A stretch of 64,000 nucleotides of DNA from the NCBI RefSeq assembly GCF_004375085.3, contig NZ_SNAQ03000017.1, positions 1 to 64,000 of the forward strand. Direction: 5' to 3'. Source of the DNA: Lewinella sp. W8. GTDB taxonomy: Bacteria > Bacteroidota > Bacteroidia > Chitinophagales > Saprospiraceae. Numbering within the stretch: position 1 is the stretch's first letter; each line of letters begins with the position of its first letter. The position numbers and the translations under genes were made by a program. The notes beneath the pieces were generated by a model. It was given only the letters and a program-made list of their open reading frames with translations, was not told where the DNA came from and ran no database searches. Shown here one piece after another: positions 1 to 7,940 of the stretch.

Positions 1-49
1 TGATAACTTTCCATTGGCTGTTGGTCAGCGGAGCATAACGCCTCTGCAT
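1..49 (-). CDS. IS5-family transposase, N-terminal fragment
   Basis: Only the first 16 codons are inside the window. They read MQRRYAPLTNSQWKVI on the minus strand. The pattern Y-x-x-L-T-x-x-Q-W-x-x-I is typical of the DUF4096 helical N-terminus that precedes the DDE domain in IS5-family (IS427/IS1031-like) transposases. The ATG sits 77 bp inside the terminal inverted repeat, a normal position. Whether the full gene is intact cannot be judged. Too little sequence is present for a subgroup call, but the 3-bp TTA duplications at related MITEs agree with the TNA target of the IS1031-type groups. Confidence 0.6.
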   Translation of the reverse strand, partial: MQRRYAPLTNSQWKVI

Positions 50-126
50 GTTTTAATCGGTTTAGTCACCTCATAAAACAGGCCAACAGCTGATTTTGTG
101 TCCCAATAAAATTCCCAAACAAGCTC
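1..126 (-). mobile_element. End of an IS5-family insertion sequence (cut by window edge)
   Basis: The minus strand begins at 126 with the terminal sequence GAGCTTGTTTGGG, preceded outside the element by TTA at 127-129. Seventy-seven bases in, an ATG (49-47) opens a reading frame with an IS5/DUF4096-type transposase N-terminus. The same 13-bp terminus and the same TTA flank recur at the MITEs at 20692-20852 and 47704-47863, so this is probably the autonomous relative of those elements. The rest of the IS lies left of the window, so its length and other end are not visible. Confidence 0.7.
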
Positions 127-129
127 TTA

Positions 130-450
130 GTCTTCATAGATAGATAACGCACAAAGAATAGAATTACTTGGAAATATGGTTGAAAATATAGTTATCATTA
201 CCAATGATATTTCTGAGGTAAAGAAAATAGAATGGATACAGAGGAAAGCGAGTTTGTAGCATTTAGCCTTGAATGCTGTAATTAATTAGCGGTATCTGGC
301 AGGTTAATTATTTTCGATCTTGTGAATGAAATGAACTTGACGAACTTAAAAAGCCAGCTCTATGACATTACTCGTAAAATACATGAATGATCCAATAATT
401 GTATTAGCCAAGAGGCTAGATTATATTTACACCTTCAAATTTAAATCATA
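130..450. other. A+T-rich intergenic stretch, nothing recognised
   Basis: About 320 bases separate the IS end from the first gene. No open frame of note, tRNA or strong hairpin is visible. Its base composition matches the low-GC island to the right rather than the GC-rich chromosome, so it is probably part of the same insertion. Confidence 0.6.
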
Positions 451-1428
451 ATGATGAAATTTAGTGATAAGTACAGTGCTTTTAGAAACGGATTAGTCGC
501 GTCGGCTAAAATAACTGGTATAATTGCTTTGATTTCCTTAATGGTAAACTACCTGCTTAATGTTTCTAATGGTAGCAACTTAATAATAAGTTTGTGTATA
601 TCTCTATTTACATTTTCTATATCTTTAATAATTGCCATTCTTGATAGAATTTTAAAAAATCTGAATGAATTTGGTCTTAACTTGAGATTTCAAGCGAATA
701 ATATCAAAGATAGAATATCTATAAGTCAGATAAATAGTAATTTAAAATCTCTGAATGAATACATCAACGATGATAGAAGAAATGAACTTACAAAGAGTAG
801 TTTGCTAGAATTAACAAGCCAGTACTTTAAGAGGTTGGAAATTCAAAATGACTCTTTTTTGATTCAGGGAGAGCAAACTATCCTGAACGCTTATTCCCTC
901 TTTTGGGAAAATATGATTATTGAGCAGAAGAGGAGAAAAAAATTAAAAAAGGATCCACTAATTGCTAGAATTACCCATTCGAATAGTTTACGAGTTTGGA
1001 GCGATAATGGTCCGGATCAAACTAAGGATTTATACAAATTGCAAAAAGAGTTTATTGACTATGGTGGAAGGGTTATACGATTTATAGGGATATCAAAAGC
1101 AAATCTTACACCTGATGAAAACACTAAGCACGTACTTTCTAAAATGGATGCTCATGATATTTGTGCATACTATGTACCAGCAAAAAAGGATTACTTAGAA
1201 TATGATTACCTTTATTTATACGATGAAAAACTAATCTTGAGGTGGTACACTACTTCGGGAGGTACTCATATCGCAAGAATGGAAGTTGTTGAAAATGCAA
1301 CAACAGAAGATCCTGCTTACGAATCCTGGAGTGATTTGTGGTATTTATGTATTGAATTACATGGAAATGCAGCGAAGGAAAGGCTGAACGGGATCATACC
1401 AGATAACCGACAATTCTCGAAAAGATAA
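451..1428 (+). CDS. Membrane-anchored protein of unknown function (island gene)
   Basis: This 325-residue protein is not recognised. Two hydrophobic segments near residues 20-37 and 43-65 should form a membrane hairpin. They are followed by a charged, probably helical stretch (70-165, rich in K, E, N) and a soluble C-terminal domain (about 170-310) with alternating strands and motifs such as GGRVIRFIGIS and LILRWYTTSGG. The layout (two N-terminal helices plus a cytosolic domain) is common among effectors and sensors of bacterial conflict systems, but no catalytic motif is visible and no function is assigned. Codon use is strongly A+T-rich, unlike the genes after 4.6 kb, which points to acquisition by transfer. 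It is separated from the next island gene by a group II intron remnant. Confidence 0.75.
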   Translation: MMKFSDKYSAFRNGLVASAKITGIIALISLMVNYLLNVSNGSNLIISLCISLFTFSISLIIAILDRILKNLNEFGLNLRFQANNIKDRISISQINSNLKSLNEYINDDRRNELTKSSLLELTSQYFKRLEIQNDSFLIQGEQTILNAYSLFWENMIIEQKRRKKLKKDPLIARITHSNSLRVWSDNGPDQTKDLYKLQKEFIDYGGRVIRFIGISKANLTPDENTKHVLSKMDAHDICAYYVPAKKDYLEYDYLYLYDEKLILRWYTTSGGTHIARMEVVENATTEDPAYESWSDLWYLCIELHGNAAKERLNGIIPDNRQFSKR

Positions 1429-1445
1429 AAAATATTATTCGCGGA

Positions 1446-1551
1446 ATCGAGTAGGGTAAGGAGCCACCCGATAGTGCCAACTTATCCCTCTCATATTTAC
1501 CCGACTAAGGAGGCGGGCCACCGTACGTACGGTTCTCGTATACGGCGGTTC
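1446..1551 (-). mobile_element. Group II intron 3' end (domains V and VI), ORF-less
   Basis: Read on the minus strand, 1551-1518 is a 34-nt hairpin with the shape of group II intron domain V. The lower stem is CCGCCGTA/TACGGTGG, a 2-nt bulge (CG) lies on the 3' strand, and the short upper stem is TACG/CGTA over an AGAAC loop. Downstream comes a domain VI-like stem (GGGT...ACCC) and the ending CCCTACTCGAT, which resembles the 3' ends of bacterial group II introns. Other stems lie upstream on the same strand, for example CTATCCG...CGGATAG at about 1635-1670. No reverse-transcriptase frame is present, so this is an ORF-less intron or a deletion remnant. Its 5' boundary could not be fixed and may lie near 1900-1980. 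The assignment rests on remembered consensus, not on a covariance search. Confidence 0.55.
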
Positions 1552-1982
1552 ATGAACCATGAAAAAATTGTTCGTAATATTTGGTGACCGACCGGTAAAC
1601 CACGTTTTCCCCTCACCCGAACATCCCAGTGGCTAAACTTCTATCCGCCGTTCCTGCTCCCTCGGCCGGATAGTGTTCTGCTACGTGAATGATCGTGTGC
1701 ATGCTTTGCGGTCCTTGATCAGAAAGCTTTTTTGACGTTTGATTTTTTAGGACTAAAAACCTACCTTAAGGCTGAAAAGACACCTCAACTGATCACCTCA
1801 TCAACCCTGTTCCAACCATTGCATCCCCATAGAAAGTCAGCTTCGTTCAACGACCAGGTGGAGCCGGGTAACCACGTTGTGCGTAGGGGTAGAATACCTA
1901 GGTTGATGTTTGGCACAAAAAATAACACAAAATATGTTCATCGCATAATCATAAATTCGCATCTCGCGCCAACACATTTTCA

Positions 1983-2900
1983 ATGACGATTAATACCGAT
2001 GATTGGATTCCTAGACGGTCGAATAATCCTACTTTTAATGAAATCCTATTTCAGAAGTGTAAAAGAATAGATTCTGAACTTATACAATTTGTAGAAAATG
2101 AAACAAAGTTTAATCTTCATAATTTTGACACTGGTCTTGAAATAGAAAATCAAGTTGCTAAATATTTAGAAGACATTCTACCTAAACGATACTGTATTGG
2201 AAAAGGGATAGTTTGTGACCGCAGCGGACAGAACTCGGGCGAAAATGACATTGTAATTTTTAATGAGTATTGGTTTCCGAAACTAACCGGAGGTAGAAAA
2301 AATGATAGCATTAAATCATTTTATCCTATTGAGGGTGTTTTTGCATTAGGGGAAATTAAGCAAACCTTAACTCCAAAAACATTGATTGATGCCTATGAAA
2401 AGTTAGTCATTTCGAGTAGACTGAGCAGGCCAACTACTTCTGACAGTAGGATATCTGAAAACCGTACACTAGGAAAAGGAATCGGCACATCGAATCCATT
2501 ATTTAAATTTATAGTGGCAATCAATTTAGATGACAAATATACTGTCGATGACATGTATACTGACTTCGTCAAAATAAGTCAAGATGTTGGTAGGTCTAAT
2601 TGTGTTAATTTTATTGGCGTCATATCTAGTCATTCAATACACTGGGTAACTGATAGCGACATTAACGCTAATAAGGATAATGCAAAATTTAATGATTTAG
2701 AAAATCACAAGATATATTACCCTGCACTTAGACCTGTCCGCCAAGCATCTTCTTGCTTTTATGATTTATTATTGCTCCTATACAATTCAATGAATAATTC
2801 TATTTTAGGCTCAGAAGACATCGTAGTAGCTTATGGCAACCAGAATGGCGATTTACAGATTCCTGATAGTGACGAATACTACATTCTCCCTATAGAATGA
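1983..2900 (+). CDS. DUF6602-like protein, probable PD-(D/E)xK nuclease fold
   Basis: This 305-residue soluble protein contains the core of a restriction-endonuclease-like fold. Residues 72-92 read as a GKG-IVCDR turn followed by GENDIVIF, where D89 would be a metal ligand. After a strand at 113-121 comes GEIK (E124, K126), the ExK half of the motif; E54 may be the N-terminal helix acid. This matches the DUF6602 family as I remember it, which occurs in accessory and defence loci. The ATG lies just downstream of the intron-like region and no Shine-Dalgarno sequence is obvious, as is usual in Bacteroidota. The gene is A+T-rich and runs in the same direction as tcmP 70 bp downstream. Nuclease activity is inferred from the motif only. 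Confidence 0.7.
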   Translation: MTINTDDWIPRRSNNPTFNEILFQKCKRIDSELIQFVENETKFNLHNFDTGLEIENQVAKYLEDILPKRYCIGKGIVCDRSGQNSGENDIVIFNEYWFPKLTGGRKNDSIKSFYPIEGVFALGEIKQTLTPKTLIDAYEKLVISSRLSRPTTSDSRISENRTLGKGIGTSNPLFKFIVAINLDDKYTVDDMYTDFVKISQDVGRSNCVNFIGVISSHSIHWVTDSDINANKDNAKFNDLENHKIYYPALRPVRQASSCFYDLLLLLYNSMNNSILGSEDIVVAYGNQNGDLQIPDSDEYYILPIE

Positions 2901-2970
2901 AGGGCATAGGAACTTTACATTTTTTAAGTGTTTTTACAGCTTTGATTTTGTTTACATTAAATAAAAACTA

Positions 2971-3816
2971 ATGAGTAAGTTTGATCCAATTATTGATGTG
3001 GAAGAAGATGGCCTTCTGACGCCCACTGTGAGAAGATGGTCCGAAGAGAAGTATAGTTTACTTGGCTCATATGCTAATATTTTTACGACTTCCATGTGCA
3101 AAAAATGGAACCAGTTGGTATATCTGGATTTGTTTGCAGGTGCTGGATATGCTAGAATAAAATCTACAAACAGATTAGTGATGTCTTCATCTCTAATTGC
3201 ATTGTCACTACCTGTACCTTTTACCAAATATATCCTTTGTGAGGAAAACAAAGAAAAATTTGATGCACTGAAAACTAGAGTATCTAGAGACTTTCCAGCT
3301 GCTGATGTTACTTTAATCCATGGTGATGTAAATAAAAAAGTTTGGGAAGTAAAGAGATCGATTCCTCGATATGGAAAAGGGAATACTTTATTATCTTTTT
3401 CATTTGTAGATCCATTTTCGTTGAACTTAGATTTTAATACTATTAAAGTATTAGGAAGCAGGATGAATATGGATTTTCTAATACTATTAGCGTTGGGCAT
3501 GGATGCTAATCGTAACTTCAAAAGCTATTTACTAAATAATAGCTCTAAAGTTGCCAAGTTTATAGATGATGACTTTTGGACAAAAAAAACAGAAAACTTA
3601 ATCAATTCCAGTGATTTTATGCGATTCTTGTCATCCACCTACGATGACAATATGCTAAAGTTAGGATATAAAGAAGCCGCAGACAAACAAATTGTTAGGA
3701 GTCATGTAAAAAACCTATCTTTGTATCATCTCGCTTTTTATTCTAAACATGATTTAGGCAACCAGTTCTGGAATGATATGAGAAAGTATACTGATAAACA
3801 GATTTCACTTTTTTAA
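2971..3816 (+). CDS. tcmP: Three-Cys-motif partner protein TcmP
   Basis: The 281-residue product matches the TcmP family: an N-terminal segment ending in RRWSEEKYSLLGSY, then YLDLFAGAGYA (about residues 51-61), which looks like the glycine-rich SAM-binding motif I of a Rossmann methyltransferase fold, and later FVDPFSLNLDF. TcmP is known only as a gene-neighbourhood partner of proteins with a three-cysteine motif, and its biochemical role is unknown as far as I know. Here the partner follows 20 bp downstream on the same strand, so the pair should be co-transcribed. The gene shares the A+T-rich composition of the island. A methyltransferase-like role on a nucleic acid or on the partner protein is inference. 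Confidence 0.85.
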   Translation: MSKFDPIIDVEEDGLLTPTVRRWSEEKYSLLGSYANIFTTSMCKKWNQLVYLDLFAGAGYARIKSTNRLVMSSSLIALSLPVPFTKYILCEENKEKFDALKTRVSRDFPAADVTLIHGDVNKKVWEVKRSIPRYGKGNTLLSFSFVDPFSLNLDFNTIKVLGSRMNMDFLILLALGMDANRNFKSYLLNNSSKVAKFIDDDFWTKKTENLINSSDFMRFLSSTYDDNMLKLGYKEAADKQIVRSHVKNLSLYHLAFYSKHDLGNQFWNDMRKYTDKQISLF

Positions 3817-3836
3817 TATAGCTTAGTAAGCACACT

Positions 3837-4556
3837 ATGGCACAATCATCTATTGAGTGGACTGAACTGACTTGGAATCCAACTACAGGATGTACAAAAG
3901 TTTCATCAGGTTGCAAAAATTGTTACGCAGAGATTATGACTAGAAGGCTCAAAGCAATGGGAGTTGAAAAATATAGTCAAGGGTTCAAGAAAGTAATTAC
4001 CCACGAAGACACATTACACATCCCTTACAGTTGGAAGTCACCGAAAATTGTATTTGTAAACTCTATGAGTGATTTATTTCATAAGGATGTCCCACTTGAT
4101 TTCATTAAGAAGGTTTTTAAAGTAATGAACGAAAATCCTCAACATGTTTTTCAAGTATTGACTAAGAGATCAGGACGTCTATTAGAGCTACATAATGAAT
4201 TTAAATGGACACAGAATATTTGGATGGGAACTTCTGTAGAAGATAAAAAAACATTGTTTAGAATAGAGGATCTAAGAAAAACAAAGGCTAAAGTCAAATT
4301 CTTGAGTTGTGAGCCCCTACTCGAAGATTTAGGGAAAATCAAGCTTAAAAAAATTGACTGGGTTATTGTTGGAGGAGAAAGTGGTCCACATGCTAGAATA
4401 ATGGAGACAGATTGGGTATTAAATATTCAAGATAGATGTACTGAAAATTGTATTCCGTTCTTTTTTAAGCAATGGGGAGGAACAAGAAAGAAGAAAGCTG
4501 GAAGACTACTTAATGGTAAAACATATGATGAAATGCCTAAAATAAAACACCCTTAA
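3837..4556 (+). CDS. Three-Cys-motif protein (phage Gp37/Gp68-type, DUF5131)
   Basis: The 239-residue protein starts with SIEWTELTWNPTTGC and carries the family hallmark of three cysteines, C19, C26 and C29 (Cx6Cx2C), suited to an iron-sulfur cluster as in radical-SAM-like proteins. Further conserved-looking stretches are FVNSMSDLFHKDVP, VFQVLTKRSGR, NIWMGTSVED, FLSCEPLLEDL, WVIVGGESGPHAR and PFFFKQWGG, all typical of the Gp37/Gp68 (DUF5131) family. It lies directly after tcmP, the defining arrangement of the pair. The family occurs on phages and mobile elements; the chemistry is unproven. It is the last gene of the low-GC island; composition changes abruptly after the stop codon. Confidence 0.85.
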   Translation: MAQSSIEWTELTWNPTTGCTKVSSGCKNCYAEIMTRRLKAMGVEKYSQGFKKVITHEDTLHIPYSWKSPKIVFVNSMSDLFHKDVPLDFIKKVFKVMNENPQHVFQVLTKRSGRLLELHNEFKWTQNIWMGTSVEDKKTLFRIEDLRKTKAKVKFLSCEPLLEDLGKIKLKKIDWVIVGGESGPHARIMETDWVLNIQDRCTENCIPFFFKQWGGTRKKKAGRLLNGKTYDEMPKIKHP

Positions 4557-4640
4557 AAATGTAGCCTTCCCCAAAAAGCACACCCACTCAAAACCATAAA
4601 ATTTCAGCCGACCACTCAACCTCAAACCCCAACCAATCAC

Positions 4641-5975
4641 CTACGAAGCCAACCACCGCCCCAACCGCTCCGTCGCCACCGCCAAATAGTCCTGCGGAAT
4701 ACCGGAATACACCATCCGGAACCAGCCGCGCCGGGGCGCGGCCATGCCGTCGGGGGCGGTGAGGAGCAGGCCGGTGTCCGCGAAGATGCCGCGCCAGAGG
4801 GTCTGCTCGGCTGCGTCGGTGTCGTCCGTGAGGAAGCGGGAGCAGTCGAACCAGACGAAGAGGCTGCCGGCGGCGGGGGCGTAGTTGATGTCGTGTTGCT
4901 TGAGGGTAGCAATGACCGTGGCGTAGGCGGTGGTTAAGCGCTGACGGTTGCGGAACTGGTACTTGGCCACCCAGTCGTGGTCCTGGAGCAGTTCGGAGAG
5001 CAGCCACTGGACGTAGTTGGAGGTGATGGACGGCGCCCCGGAATTACCCCAGGCCTCCAGCAGGGCGGTATTGTGGGTGTAGATCAGGCCTACCCGGAGT
5101 CCGGAGATGCCGAAGTCCTTGGAAAAGGAGTACCACCAGTGGAGGTAGGGGCTGTCTCGTTCCACGAGGAGGGGAAGCACCGAAGTGTATTCCGGAACGT
5201 CATCATAATCTGAGGCAATCGCGGACGCCCGCTGATCGATGAGGGAGAGGGCGTATATCTCGTTGACCACCAGGTGGATCTTATGGTCGATGCACCAGTC
5301 GGCCAGCTCGCGGAGTTGCTCCGGTGCGTAGATTTGACCGGTGGGGTTATTGGGCGTGGTGAGGATGAGCATCCGGAAGCGGTCGCCGAGTTCGGCGTGG
5401 GCGCGCTCCAGGTCGGCCACCCGCAGGCGGGACACCGTAGCCGGTGCCACGGGGTCTTCATCCGCGGGGTGGAGATCGTAGCGCTGCATCCCCGCCCGGT
5501 TACCGATGTCTCCGGAGTACACCGCGTAGGCCGGGGCGGGGATGACGGCCACGTCGCCGGGATCGCCCAGCAGAAAGGCCGTCATTTCGATGGTGGCGGT
5601 GGCCCCGGCGGAGACGGCAAACCGCTCCGGTGACAACTCCGCCCCAGCGATGTGCTTACCCACGAAACCCGCCACCGCTTCCCGGAATGCCGGGGCCCCG
5701 AGGATGCTGGTGTAGCTGGCCACCCAGTCCGGGGTGGGCCCCGCCGCGGCGATGCCGCGGAGTTTGGCTTCCATCTCCTCCCAGTTCAGGAGGTTCTCCG
5801 CGATGCAAAGGGGCAGACAGCCCTCGGGATTGTCTTCCGGATGGTAATGGTTGTCCATCGCTTCGGCGAAGAGGTCAAAATCCGCGCGGAGGGGGTGACT
5901 GGCGGCCCGACGGCCGCGGCGGGAGAGGGAGCTTTCAGGGGATTGCATTTGCCAAAGGTGGCAATTTTTATCCAT
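4641..5975 (-). CDS. PLP-dependent aminotransferase, ACC-synthase-like (fold type I)
   Basis: The 444-residue protein is a class I/II aminotransferase-fold enzyme closest in look to 1-aminocyclopropane-1-carboxylate synthases: CIAENLLNWE near the N-terminus, TTPNNPTGQIY (206-216), and YSFSKDFGISGLRVG, in which K286 is the Schiff-base lysine. Family similarity begins around residue 16, so the internal ATG (codon 10, near 5948) is an alternative start. The acid that contacts the pyridine nitrogen (Asp in the DExY motif) is Asn238 here (VNEIYALS), confirmed in the DNA as codon AAC. That makes the reaction uncertain: it may be an ACC synthase-like lyase, an aminotransferase or an impaired paralogue. 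It is divergent from the sulfatase and borders the low-GC island. Confidence 0.8.
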   Translation of the reverse strand: MDKNCHLWQMQSPESSLSRRGRRAASHPLRADFDLFAEAMDNHYHPEDNPEGCLPLCIAENLLNWEEMEAKLRGIAAAGPTPDWVASYTSILGAPAFREAVAGFVGKHIAGAELSPERFAVSAGATATIEMTAFLLGDPGDVAVIPAPAYAVYSGDIGNRAGMQRYDLHPADEDPVAPATVSRLRVADLERAHAELGDRFRMLILTTPNNPTGQIYAPEQLRELADWCIDHKIHLVVNEIYALSLIDQRASAIASDYDDVPEYTSVLPLLVERDSPYLHWWYSFSKDFGISGLRVGLIYTHNTALLEAWGNSGAPSITSNYVQWLLSELLQDHDWVAKYQFRNRQRLTTAYATVIATLKQHDINYAPAAGSLFVWFDCSRFLTDDTDAAEQTLWRGIFADTGLLLTAPDGMAAPRRGWFRMVYSGIPQDYLAVATERLGRWLAS

Positions 5976-6060
5976 GATTTGTTTCGAACCAGTAGCTTAA
6001 TTTCACTACTTAGGAGACCTGATCCCCCCAGTTCGCTCCGTGATCGGACCTTGCTCCCCG

Positions 6061-6243
6061 AAGGCTGTTCCGTGAGGTTTCATCAGCGATTCCGCAGGAA
6101 TCGCGGTCGCTCAGTAGGGTGCATAGTAGCGGCAGAAAATTTTCTGCCGCTACTCCAGGTAGGCTGTTCCGTGAGGCCTTATCAGCATCGCGTTTGTTCG
6201 ATAGGGCCAACGGTAGCGGCAGGAAATTTCCTGCCGCTACCGT
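6061..6243. repeat. Two palindrome-bearing repeat modules between divergent genes
   Basis: Two related modules lie in the shared upstream region of the aminotransferase and sulfatase genes. Each starts with AGGCTGTTCCGTGAGG (about 6060-6076 and 6160-6176) and ends in a perfect palindrome: 30 bp at 6125-6154 (arms AGTAGCGGCAGAAAA) and 34 bp at 6210-6243 (arms ACGGTAGCGGCAGGAAA). The palindromes share the core GTAGCGGCAG/CTGCCGCTAC. They could be mobile palindromic units, protein-binding sites or bidirectional hairpins. The stretch holds no convincing gene; frames running through it are by-products of the palindromes. Confidence 0.8.
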
Positions 6244-6298
6244 AAATTTCAGGGGCTTGATCGTCAACCTAATAAATCACGTGACAACCTCTCTCTCC

Positions 6299-7861
6299 AT
6301 GCATCCCCCGGGCGGTAATCAATTCCATTTCCCATTTTCTGGAATACTCCTCCTGCTACTGGCCATGACCAGTTGCGGGGACGCGCCCGACGCCCCCCCG
6401 GATACTCCCCCCCGCCCCAACATCCTCTTCCTCTTCACGGACGACCAGACCTACCACTCGCTGGCCGCACTGGGGAATAAAGAAATCCACACCCCGAACC
6501 TCGACCGTCTGGTGGGCCGCGGTACCACCTTCACCCACACCTTCAACATGGGCGGCTGGAACGGCGCCATCTGCCTGGCCTCCCGGGCGATGATCAACTC
6601 GGGGCGGGCCGTCTGGGGCGCCCGGGCACATTCCGAATCCTGGAGAGCGGGCGATAGCCTGGCGCTGGAACAGAGCTGGGGACGACTGATGCAGGGAGCC
6701 GGTTACGCCACCTACTTCACGGGGAAATGGCACGTCAGCGCCCCGCCCCAGGCGGTGTTTGAGACCGTAGGTACAGTCCGGGGAGGAATGCCGCCGGACG
6801 GCTATCCCTTCGGAGACATTACGGCACTGTTTCAGCGTCATGATGGCGATCCTCCCCGGGATTCGCTGGTGGCGCTGCTACCGCCCGGGTACAACCGGCC
6901 GTTGTCTCCCGATGACCGGAGCTGGTCGCCGACGGACAGCCTGCGCGGTGGCTTCTGGCAGGGGGGGAAGCACTGGTCCGAGGTGGTGGCCGACGAGGGC
7001 ATCGAATATTTACGGGATGCCGCCGATGATGATCGGCCGTTCTTTCTGTACCTGGCCTTCAACGCCCCCCATGATCCCCGTCAGGCACCCCGGGAGTTCG
7101 TAGATCGGTATCCGGTTACGGCGGTGGACGTCCCGGCGAACTTCCTGCCCGACTACCCCTACGCGCGGGAGGTGGGTAACGGTCCGGGTCTGCGGGACGA
7201 AGACCTGGCGCCCTTTCCGCGCACGGAGCTCAGCGTGCGCACCCACCGGGCGGAGTATTATGCCCTCATTACCCACCTGGACGCGCAGCTGGGCCGTGTA
7301 CTCGCGGCCCTGGAGGCTACCGGTCAGGCGGACAACACCCTGATCATGTTCACGGCCGACCACGGGCTGGCCGTAGGCCAGCATGGCTTCATCGGGAAGC
7401 AGAATCTCTACGATCACAGCGTGCGGGTCCCGCTGGTGCTGGCCGGTCCCGGAGTACCCGCCGGCAAACGGGTAGACGCTCCGGTCTACCTGCAGGACGT
7501 CATGCCCACCGCACTGGAGCTGGCCGACGTCCCGGTGCCCGACTACGTATTCTTCCATTCCCTCCTGCCCCTGATGGAGGGAGCGCCGTCGCCCTACCCC
7601 GCCATTTACGGAGCGTACCGGCACGTCCAACGGATGATTCGTGAGGATGGGCACAAATTGCTGGTCTATCCCGGAGTACCCACCCTGAGGCTTTACGATC
7701 TGGTGGCGGACCCGCTGGAAACGGAAGATTTGGCCGGGAAGCCCGCCCACCGGGAACGGATACAGTCGATGTTGCGCTCCCTGCGGGCGCAGCAACAACT
7801 GATGGGCGATACCCTTTCGTTGGCGGAAGCCGAGCAGTGGATTCCCGACCCGATGCGGTAG
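6299..7861 (+). CDS. Lipoprotein sulfatase (type I, formylglycine-dependent)
   Basis: The ATG at 6299 is chosen because a lipoprotein signal follows at once (hydrophobic stretch, then MTSC with C26); upstream codons of the open frame run through the palindromic repeats. The 520-residue protein has the alkaline-phosphatase-superfamily sulfatase fold: FTDDQ (D48, D49 metal ligands), the signature CLASR with C92 as the residue converted to formylglycine and R96, FTGKWHV, and the C-terminal metal site TADHG followed by IGKQNLYDHSVRVP. It should hydrolyse sulfate esters in the periplasm or at the outer membrane, plausibly from algal polysaccharides or other sulfated glycans, or choline sulfate. 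An anaerobic-type maturase or FGE is not in the window. Substrate is not deducible. Confidence 0.88.
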   Translation: MHPPGGNQFHFPFSGILLLLLAMTSCGDAPDAPPDTPPRPNILFLFTDDQTYHSLAALGNKEIHTPNLDRLVGRGTTFTHTFNMGGWNGAICLASRAMINSGRAVWGARAHSESWRAGDSLALEQSWGRLMQGAGYATYFTGKWHVSAPPQAVFETVGTVRGGMPPDGYPFGDITALFQRHDGDPPRDSLVALLPPGYNRPLSPDDRSWSPTDSLRGGFWQGGKHWSEVVADEGIEYLRDAADDDRPFFLYLAFNAPHDPRQAPREFVDRYPVTAVDVPANFLPDYPYAREVGNGPGLRDEDLAPFPRTELSVRTHRAEYYALITHLDAQLGRVLAALEATGQADNTLIMFTADHGLAVGQHGFIGKQNLYDHSVRVPLVLAGPGVPAGKRVDAPVYLQDVMPTALELADVPVPDYVFFHSLLPLMEGAPSPYPAIYGAYRHVQRMIREDGHKLLVYPGVPTLRLYDLVADPLETEDLAGKPAHRERIQSMLRSLRAQQQLMGDTLSLAEAEQWIPDPMR

Positions 7862-7940
7862 GCATCCTACCGTTTACTAATTCCATTTCCGCAAAACATT
7901 GCACCTGCGCGCCGTCGCCCCCTGCCTTACCTTAGACCCG

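Noticed and set aside
1732-1986. 84-codon plus-strand frame
   Set aside because: It lies in the group II intron-like region, has no start context or family look, and overlaps the DUF6602-like start by 4 bases.
6119-6298. Upstream extension of the sulfatase frame (60 codons)
   Set aside because: It translates the palindromic repeats; the lipoprotein signal begins only at 6299.
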